Positions 6,092-11,429 of a DNA stretch of 11,429 nucleotides are shown in pieces. Position numbers and translations under genes: made by a program. The notes beneath the pieces are model-generated. The model saw only the letters and a list, made by a program, of their open reading frames with translations, was not told where the DNA came from and made no database searches. Position 1 is the stretch's first letter. Each line of letters begins with the position of its first letter. The DNA is from Chamaesiphon sp. (lineage in GTDB: Bacteria; Cyanobacteriota; Cyanobacteriia; Cyanobacteriales; Chamaesiphonaceae), in contig JAJAZF010000351.1 of the NCBI GenBank assembly GCA_026785875.1, positions 1 through 11,429 on the forward strand, written 5' to 3'.

Positions 6092-6117
6092 TGTGCCTAC
6101 GGCAGGCTTACGCCAAC
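6092..6117 (+). repeat. Small dispersed repeat, GCCTACGGCAGGC block (copy 2)
   Basis: Matches the reverse complement of 3259-3283 at every base except for one inserted T after GCAGGCT. The sequence outside TGTGCC...GCCAAC does not match, so the homologous unit is about 25 nt. Confidence 0.78.
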
Positions 6118-6148
6118 GACACGTCTGGCTGCACTGCCGCACATAGGA

Positions 6149-6161
6149 TTGAGTGGGTCGA
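6149..6161 (+). repeat. Left arm of a perfect 13-bp inverted repeat
   Basis: TTGAGTGGGTCGA is the exact reverse complement of 6632-6644. The flanking bases match only in part. Confidence 0.65.
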
Positions 6162-6372
6162 GCAAACTAACTGATTAGTAGATATCTGTCATTAGGTAGA
6201 GGTAAAAAGTCAATAACCAGTTAACAATCGATAGGATAATAATTTGCAAATTGAGTCGCTCGAGCTAATCATGTCATCAGCATCACTAGCAGGGAGCGAT
6301 ATACATCAACACAAAAAAATACATCTACCGCCCCGCTCAAATCCGCGATTCGCTCACTAGCTGCCTGAGAAA

Positions 6373-6394
6373 ATTTAGCTAAATCGATCGATTT
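6373..6394. promoter_or_regulatory. Two joined perfect palindromes, possible regulatory site
   Basis: ATTTAGCTAAAT (6373-6384) and AAATCGATCGATTT (6381-6394) are both perfect palindromes and share AAAT, so only one can form a hairpin at a time. The second is built on a CGATCG core, which is very common here. An operator role is only a possibility. Confidence 0.3.
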
Positions 6395-6631
6395 ATACCG
6401 ATTGACTCAAGTAGATCTGCTGGACTCTGAATCGATCGAGTAGTGTCATCGCGCTAACACCATCAAAAACTCCGATGACAATACGAGCCAGTCGGAGCGC
6501 AGAATTTTGAAAAGAGCCGATCGATACGGATGTTCGATCTACAAAGATTGTAGTCTAAAGCGAGAACCCAAAATTCGCAGTCCTGCGCTCACTTGGAGCC
6601 GAGCCGTTCTGAGCGTAGTCAGCTCGATTCA

Positions 6632-6644
6632 TCGACCCACTCAA
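6632..6644 (-). repeat. Right arm of a perfect 13-bp inverted repeat
   Basis: TCGACCCACTCAA pairs with 6149-6161. The arm ends 28 bp before the adaptor gene start and overlaps the AT-rich palindrome by two bases. Confidence 0.65.
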
Positions 6645-6660
6645 GATTAAATTTAAACTT
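6643..6660. promoter_or_regulatory. AT-rich 18-bp palindrome before the efflux adaptor gene
   Basis: AAGATTAAATTTAAACTT is symmetric apart from one mismatched pair and ends 12 bp before the start codon. Such a site could bind a dimeric regulator of the pump, or may simply be AT-rich promoter DNA. Confidence 0.3.
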
Positions 6661-6672
6661 ATCAACTTAAAT

Positions 6673-8280
6673 ATGTCTAATTCTAATCTAACCAAACATC
6701 CGGTGCATGATGGGGATGAGGCGTATTCACAAGATGAGCTGAGTCAGCCTCGACAGGACTTGCCCACAGGCGAGATTATCGAGCACCAACCCATGCCACC
6801 CCGCAAACAGCGACGGTGGCCGTGGATTTTGGGAATTATCCTATTGTGTGGCGGTCTCGGTTTGGGCTGGCGGTGGTGGCAAGCTAGCCATACCGCGACG
6901 AATGGTGCTGGAGGTGCGCCAGGAGTAGCGGCGCAACCGCCAGCAGTGCCAGTGAAGCTAGCGACTGTTGCAACAACTACGGTGCAAGATAGTACTGTCT
7001 TTGTCGGGACATTAGAATCCCCCCGATTTGTGACAATCAAGCCACAGGTTGAAGGACGGATCGTGCAGATCCTGGTCAAAGAAGGCGACAGCGTTCAGCA
7101 GGGACAACCAATTATCAGCTTGCAAAACGACGACGCTCAAGCTTTGCTCCAGCAACGGCAAGCCGCCCTAGAACAAGCCAACGCCAATCTCGGACTACTC
7201 AAAGCTGGTACTCGCCCCGAACAAGTCGCTCAAGCTAGAGCGACACTAGCCCAAGCCCAATCCAAGCTCACAGATGCCCAATCGGGATCGGAACTCGAAG
7301 GAATCGCCCAAGCCCAAGCCCAAATCGTCTCAGCAAAATCAGCACTCAACCTCGCCCAATCCCGAGCCAATCGCTATGCTCAACTAGCCAAACAGGGTGC
7401 GGTATCTCAAGACTCCTATGCTGGCTATGTCAACGAGCAGCGCAACGCCGCCGCCGCGCTAGTGGTGGCGCAGCGCAAATTAGACCAACTCCGTCAAACT
7501 CGGACGGCAGATATCAACTCATTCTCCGCAACAGTCAATCAGCAGCAGCAAAACCTCCAGCAGCAACTGAATGGGTCGCGCCCTCAAGAAATCGCCCAAG
7601 CTCAAGCCCAAGTCTCTCAAGCAGCCGCGCAGGTGCGATCGGCTCAAGTTCAACTTCAGTATGCCAAGGTGTTGGCTCCATTTACGGGAACTGTAGGTGA
7701 TATTCCGCTCAAGGTGGGTGATTATGCTGCCAAAGGTGATGCACTGACAACATTGACCAAAAATGACTCCTTCGACCTGAATTTGGCAATTCCGTTAGAT
7801 CGCGCCAAACAGTTGCGGGCGTGGACATCAGTGGAGCTGCTCGATGCCACTGGTAAGTCCATCGAGATGGGCAAGATCGGTTTTATCGCGCCCAATGCCA
7901 CGGCAAACTCCCAGACGATTTTGGCGAAGGCTAATTTTCCGAATTCGAGTGGGCGGCTGCTCAACCGTCAGTCGGTACAAGCTAGAGTAGTGTGGGATCG
8001 GCATCAGGGAATCTTGGTTCCAGTGACGGCGATCTCGCGGCTGGGTGGGAAGACGTTTTTATTTGTGGCGGACCCTGGAAAGCAGTCGCCGGATGGGAAA
8101 TCTAGTTTGGTGGCACGTCAGCAGCCTGTGGAGTTGGGATCGATCGAGGGTAATAATTATCAAGTTCTCAAAGGGTTAAAACCTGGTGAAAAGATTGTAG
8201 TTTCGGGGCTGCTCAATTTGACTAATGGTGTACCGATCGCGATCGCCCCTGAAGATAATAATGCCCAAAAAACTCCCTAG
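6673..8280 (+). CDS. RND efflux periplasmic adaptor (membrane fusion protein, HlyD/AcrA family)
   Basis: A 535-residue adaptor linking an inner-membrane RND pump to an outer-membrane channel. Residues 1-50 are a hydrophilic cytoplasmic tail ending in a basic RKQRRW; residues 51-68 are a single membrane anchor; no lipobox cysteine is present, so it is anchored and not a lipoprotein. The lipoyl-like half-motifs are VGTLESPRFVTIKPQVEGRIVQ (from 111) with VKEGDSVQQGQPI (135), and APFTGTVGDIPLKVGDYAAKGD (335). Between them, about 154-330, is a long Ala/Gln-rich coiled coil. A beta-barrel domain and a membrane-proximal domain follow (VPVTAISRLGGKTFLFV, 449; GLKPGEKIVVSGL, 501). Within the coiled coil GTRPEQVAQA (179) and GSRPQEIAQA (301) are similar. 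It forms an operon with the transporter 125 bp downstream. The substrates are unknown. Confidence 0.93.
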   Translation: MSNSNLTKHPVHDGDEAYSQDELSQPRQDLPTGEIIEHQPMPPRKQRRWPWILGIILLCGGLGLGWRWWQASHTATNGAGGAPGVAAQPPAVPVKLATVATTTVQDSTVFVGTLESPRFVTIKPQVEGRIVQILVKEGDSVQQGQPIISLQNDDAQALLQQRQAALEQANANLGLLKAGTRPEQVAQARATLAQAQSKLTDAQSGSELEGIAQAQAQIVSAKSALNLAQSRANRYAQLAKQGAVSQDSYAGYVNEQRNAAAALVVAQRKLDQLRQTRTADINSFSATVNQQQQNLQQQLNGSRPQEIAQAQAQVSQAAAQVRSAQVQLQYAKVLAPFTGTVGDIPLKVGDYAAKGDALTTLTKNDSFDLNLAIPLDRAKQLRAWTSVELLDATGKSIEMGKIGFIAPNATANSQTILAKANFPNSSGRLLNRQSVQARVVWDRHQGILVPVTAISRLGGKTFLFVADPGKQSPDGKSSLVARQQPVELGSIEGNNYQVLKGLKPGEKIVVSGLLNLTNGVPIAIAPEDNNAQKTP

Positions 8281-8405
8281 ATGTTAGTGGGGGAGGGCGG
8301 GTGTGATTTTAGATCGATCGTGACAAGCGGTATTTATGGCATCAACAAAGTCATCTACAGATCCGTTTGCTAACATTTGACAACCTACCCTTTACTCCCT
8401 AAATC
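8281..8405 (+). other. Adaptor-transporter spacer carrying a decayed element copy
   Basis: A 125-bp spacer, long for genes of one pump operon. No terminator or Shine-Dalgarno is obvious. Most of it (8287-8364) resembles part of the 3046-3329 element. Confidence 0.6.
8287..8364 (+). repeat. Partial, diverged copy of the 3046-3329 element
   Basis: In collinear order with the reverse complement of the element it has the GGGGAGGGCGGGT motif (about 8288-8301), an ATCGATCG in the middle, and 8339-8364, which matches the reverse complement of 3203-3228 at 24 of 26 bases (shared CATCTACAGATCC). Terminal repeats are not present, so this is a remnant or one internal module. Confidence 0.68.
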
Positions 8406-11400
8406 ATGTTTGTAAACACCTTTATCAAACGCCCGGTTCTTACCACAGTTTGTACATTTATTATTCTGTTGTTGGGGAGTATTGCGATTCCGATTTTGCC
8501 GATTTCGCAGTTGCCGGACTTGGCTCCGGTACAGATCAATGTAACTTCAAATAATACTGGTGCGGACGCACAGACAACGGAAAGTACCGTCACCAATATT
8601 ATCGAACGTCAGATCAATGGTGTTAAAGGTGTATCTTATATATCTTCCAACACAGGTAATGATGGTTCGAGCAATATCACCGTTTCTTTCCCGAGTAATA
8701 TCAATCCAGATATCGCTCAAGTCAACGTTCAAAACAAGCAAGCTCTAGCTACACCCCAATTGCCAACTGCGGTACAGCGGACGGGCGTAACTGTTGAGAC
8801 AGCATCTAGTAGTCTATTATTGGTGTATGGTTTTTACTCAGACAATGCTGAGTACGACAATATTTTCTTGAGTAATTATGTCGATCTGTATCTGCTCGAT
8901 CTGATTAAACGAGTGCCCGGTGTGGGGAGTGTGCGAATTTTTGGAGAGCGTAAATATGCGATGCGATTGTGGCTCGATCCGAATAAATTAGCTCAAAATC
9001 AAATTACACCGCAAGATATTACGACTGCTTTGCAGGAGCAAAATATTCAAGTAGGTGTGGGCGCGATCGGCAAAGAACCCGCTCCTACTGGTCAAAACTA
9101 TGAGTTTTCATTGCGGGCGACTAGTCGGTTCAAGGATATCTCGGAATTTGAGAATTTGGTACTAAAAGTCAGTCCAGGTGGCGCGCTCCTGAAGCTCTCA
9201 GATGTGGGTAGAGTCGAATTAGGGGCAGAAAACTATGCTTCTGATGCTAAATTCACATTGCCTGGAAGCAAGCCAAAAACGGCTGTGGGCTTGGGCGTTT
9301 ATCAATTACCAGGGAGTAATGCGCTCCAAGTTGCCAAGGCGGTGGAAGCGCAGATCGAGACCTTGAAGAAGAGTTTTCCACCAGGACTCAAAGCGCAAGT
9401 CGCTTTTGATACGACTCCATTTGTGGAAATTTCACTTGAAGAGGTACTTTTTACGCTCGTAGAAGCGATCGTGTTGGTAGTTCTGGTGATTTTTGTATTT
9501 TTGCAAGACTGGCGGACGACGATCATTCCGACGATCGCGATTCCGGTATCTTTGATCGGGACGTGTGCGGCTCTATTGGTATTGGGTTTTCAGATCAATA
9601 CGCTGACTCTCTTTGGCTTCGTACTGGCGATCGGGATTGTGGTTGATGATGCGATTATTGTGGTAGAAGCGATCGCAGTGAAACTGGAACAGGGGATACC
9701 ACCTCTGGAGGCAGCGATTGAGGCGATGCAGGAGCTGACGGGGGCAATTGTGGCAACTTCGCTGGTATTGATGGCGGTGTTTATTCCGGTGGCGTTTATA
9801 CCAGGGACGAGTGGGATCGTCTACAAACAGTTTGCGCTCACCGTGGCTTGCTCGATCGCGATTTCCACTTTCAATGCCCTGACATTCTCGCCGAGTATCG
9901 CCGCCTTGATCATGCGCCCGGCTCAACCTGCACGGGGTCCGGTGGGCTGGTTTTTTGGCAAGTTCAATCAGGGCTTTACTTGGTTTACCCGCCGCTATAT
10001 TGGCTTTGTGAGTTTCCTGACTGGGGCAAAATTGCTGGTGATTGGGGTGTTTATTGCGGGGTTACTGGCAACTGGCTTGATGTACAAAGCGGTACCGACT
10101 GGATTTATCCCTGAAGAAGATCAGGGTTACTTTTTTGTGATCGCCCAAGCTCCCGATGGGGTATCGCTGCAATACACCTCCGCAGTTATGGATCGGGTGG
10201 CAAAGGAAGTCGCCGTGATTCCCGAGGTGCAAGCGACATTTTTGATTACGGGGTTTGGATTTGATGGGGGTGCTTCCAATGTGGGGCTGGGGTTTGTCAG
10301 TCTCAAATCTTGGAAGGAGCGCACATTAGAAACTCAGTCTGTCTATGGGTTACTCCGAAATTTGAATAAAAAGCTAGCGGGAATTACCGAAGCGAGAGTA
10401 CTCGCCGTCAATGCACCGCCAGTGCGGGGATTGAGTGCTACAGGTGGGTTTGAATTCCTGATTCAAGATCGAACGGGGACAGCACCGATCGAAACTTTGG
10501 TCGAGAATGCCCAGAAATTGATCGCCGCAGCTAACAAAGAGCCTGCTTTACAACGCGTTTTTACTCAGTTCACCGCCAATACGCCGCAATTTGACATCCA
10601 AGTCAATCGCAACCAAGCTAAAGCTCTCAATGTCGATGTCGGTCAAATCTTTAGCACTTTACAGGCTTATTTAGGTTCGCAATATGTCAATGACTTTGTA
10701 CAGGGACAACGACAGTACCGCGTCTATCTCCAAGCTGATGGCAAGTTTCGCGCCAATCCTGATGATATCGGCAAGCTGTATGTGCGCTCGAATAGTATCT
10801 CGACTGGAACAACAGCGACACCTGGGACGATGATTCCGCTGAGTAGTCTGGTGACGATTACCCCCTTTGTCGGACCGAAAACGATTTCACACTATAATTT
10901 GTATCGATCGATCAAAGTACAAGGTAGTCCAGCTCCTGGTGCTAGTTCGGGTGAGGCAATTCAAGCGATGGAGAAAGTCGCCACAGCCGTATTACCGCAA
11001 GGGTTCGGGTATGAGTGGACGGGGACTTATCTTCAGGAGAAGGCTTCTGGCGGTGCCACAGGGCTGATTTTTGGAATTGCGATCGTGATTGTCTTTCTGG
11101 TATTGGCAGCGCAGTATGAGAGCTATACCGACCCGATTATCATCTTGCTCACTGTACCCCTGGCGATCTTGGGGGCGATGACGGCGATCTGGATTCGATC
11201 GAATATCTTTATGGCAGATAGTCTATTCCCCAAAGTGGTGAATGATATTTATTGTCAGGTGGGTTTAGTAACGCTAATCGGTTTAGCCGCCAAAAATGCG
11301 ATCCTGATTGTGGAGTTTGCCAATCAACTCACCGAGCAGGGGATGAGCTATACCCGTGCCGCAGTCAAGGCTGGGGGAGAGCGGTTGCGACCGATTTTGA

Positions 11401-11429
11401 TGACTTCCTTTTCCGCACTGTTGGGCTTC
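8406..11429 (+). CDS. RND efflux transporter, AcrB/HAE1 family, 3'-truncated by the window
   Basis: The first 1008 residues of an inner-membrane proton-driven drug/organic-compound exporter. The start is well defined: ATG at 8406 follows an in-frame TAA at 8400-8402. The N-terminus MFVNTFIKRPVLTTV, then membrane helix 1 and PILPISQLPDLAPVQINV, is classic for the family. Proton-relay residues are present: D414 and D415 in GIVVDDAIIVVEA and K963 in GLAAKNAILIVEF, equivalent to D407/D408/K940 of AcrB. VPTGFIPEEDQGYFFV marks the start of the second half. RLRPILMTSFSALLGF is reached just before the window edge, so about 65 residues are missing by comparison with AcrB. Both large periplasmic loops are complete. 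The family works as a trimer with the adaptor encoded upstream and a TolC-like channel not seen here. Substrates cannot be predicted. Confidence 0.95.
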   Translation, partial: MFVNTFIKRPVLTTVCTFIILLLGSIAIPILPISQLPDLAPVQINVTSNNTGADAQTTESTVTNIIERQINGVKGVSYISSNTGNDGSSNITVSFPSNINPDIAQVNVQNKQALATPQLPTAVQRTGVTVETASSSLLLVYGFYSDNAEYDNIFLSNYVDLYLLDLIKRVPGVGSVRIFGERKYAMRLWLDPNKLAQNQITPQDITTALQEQNIQVGVGAIGKEPAPTGQNYEFSLRATSRFKDISEFENLVLKVSPGGALLKLSDVGRVELGAENYASDAKFTLPGSKPKTAVGLGVYQLPGSNALQVAKAVEAQIETLKKSFPPGLKAQVAFDTTPFVEISLEEVLFTLVEAIVLVVLVIFVFLQDWRTTIIPTIAIPVSLIGTCAALLVLGFQINTLTLFGFVLAIGIVVDDAIIVVEAIAVKLEQGIPPLEAAIEAMQELTGAIVATSLVLMAVFIPVAFIPGTSGIVYKQFALTVACSIAISTFNALTFSPSIAALIMRPAQPARGPVGWFFGKFNQGFTWFTRRYIGFVSFLTGAKLLVIGVFIAGLLATGLMYKAVPTGFIPEEDQGYFFVIAQAPDGVSLQYTSAVMDRVAKEVAVIPEVQATFLITGFGFDGGASNVGLGFVSLKSWKERTLETQSVYGLLRNLNKKLAGITEARVLAVNAPPVRGLSATGGFEFLIQDRTGTAPIETLVENAQKLIAAANKEPALQRVFTQFTANTPQFDIQVNRNQAKALNVDVGQIFSTLQAYLGSQYVNDFVQGQRQYRVYLQADGKFRANPDDIGKLYVRSNSISTGTTATPGTMIPLSSLVTITPFVGPKTISHYNLYRSIKVQGSPAPGASSGEAIQAMEKVATAVLPQGFGYEWTGTYLQEKASGGATGLIFGIAIVIVFLVLAAQYESYTDPIIILLTVPLAILGAMTAIWIRSNIFMADSLFPKVVNDIYCQVGLVTLIGLAAKNAILIVEFANQLTEQGMSYTRAAVKAGGERLRPILMTSFSALLGF

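Larger units (their letters stand above)
6050..6672. other. Gene-free 623-bp spacer before the efflux operon
   Basis: No convincing coding region, tRNA or named RNA is seen on either strand. It contains the end of the heptamer array, a small dispersed repeat (6092-6117), a perfect 13-bp inverted repeat 470 bp apart (6149-6161 and 6632-6644), two joined palindromes (6373-6394), a hairpin near 6604-6625 and an AT-rich palindrome just before the adaptor gene (6643-6660). GATCGATC-rich stretches are common here. The mix looks like accumulated repeats plus a regulatory region. Confidence 0.6.

Noticed and set aside
6066..6146. Small reading frame of 26 codons starting ATGGAATCC
   Set aside because: It runs straight through the dispersed repeat, has no ribosome site, and its protein would be repeat-encoded; treated as non-coding.
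9573..9926. Minus-strand reading frame of 117 codons within the RND transporter
   Set aside because: It is rich in Arg/His/Gln with no domain pattern, and lies opposite conserved membrane helices of the transporter.
1..11429. tRNA, rRNA or complete insertion sequence
   Set aside because: No cloverleaf with a GTTCRA arm, no rRNA signature and no transposase-like protein was recognised in the window.

Overview
The window is cyanobacterial chromosome. The octamer GCGATCGC (HIP1, the highly iterated palindrome of cyanobacteria) occurs seven times in 11.4 kb, and the core CGATCG is scattered through genes and spacers. The proteins that can be recognised (a CPBP glutamic protease, a DUF11-type secreted protein, an AlaC/LL-DAP-aminotransferase-like enzyme, TrpE and an RND pump) have typically cyanobacterial forms. 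The genus cannot be fixed from this; the dense CGATCGA/GATCGATC usage would fit Chamaesiphon or a relative, but that is only a weak guess.

Layout. 1-749 is the 3' part of a membrane CPBP protease gene. It converges, with 17 bp between stops, on a small secreted DUF11-like protein gene (767-1288, minus). A divergent spacer with a TATAAT box leads into a class I/II aminotransferase (1529-2713) and, 15 bp later, a 94-residue protein of unknown function (2729-3013). Next is a non-coding 284-bp element with 28-bp terminal inverted repeats (3046-3329). It has the look of a MITE, and its right end supplies the stop codon of the following minus-strand gene. That gene (3322-3726) is an unrecognised small protein, placed directly downstream of and overlapping a Panacea (SocA/DUF4065) antitoxin-domain gene (3707-4267, minus). 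The pair reads as a PanAT-type toxin-antitoxin operon. A nine-base-pair hairpin followed by a U-run sits exactly on the antitoxin stop/toxin start junction and resembles an intrinsic terminator.

On the plus strand, divergent from the toxin-antitoxin operon, is trpE (4508-6049). Its stop codon lies inside a tandem GTTGACA heptamer array. A 623-bp gene-free spacer follows, holding a small dispersed GCCTACGGCAGGC repeat, a perfect 13-bp inverted repeat 470 bp apart, and several palindromes. The last part is a tripartite efflux pump operon: the periplasmic adaptor (6673-8280), a spacer carrying a decayed copy of part of the 3046-3329 element, and the RND inner-membrane transporter (8406 to the window end, incomplete). 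No outer-membrane TolC-like gene is in view.

The metabolic and efflux genes are ordinary. The most interesting content is the Panacea toxin-antitoxin pair with an unfamiliar toxin candidate and a terminator-like hairpin at the gene junction, and the nested repeat system. Comparing the two element copies suggests that the roughly 21-nt GCCTACGGCAGGC block inserted into the larger repeat as an independent unit.
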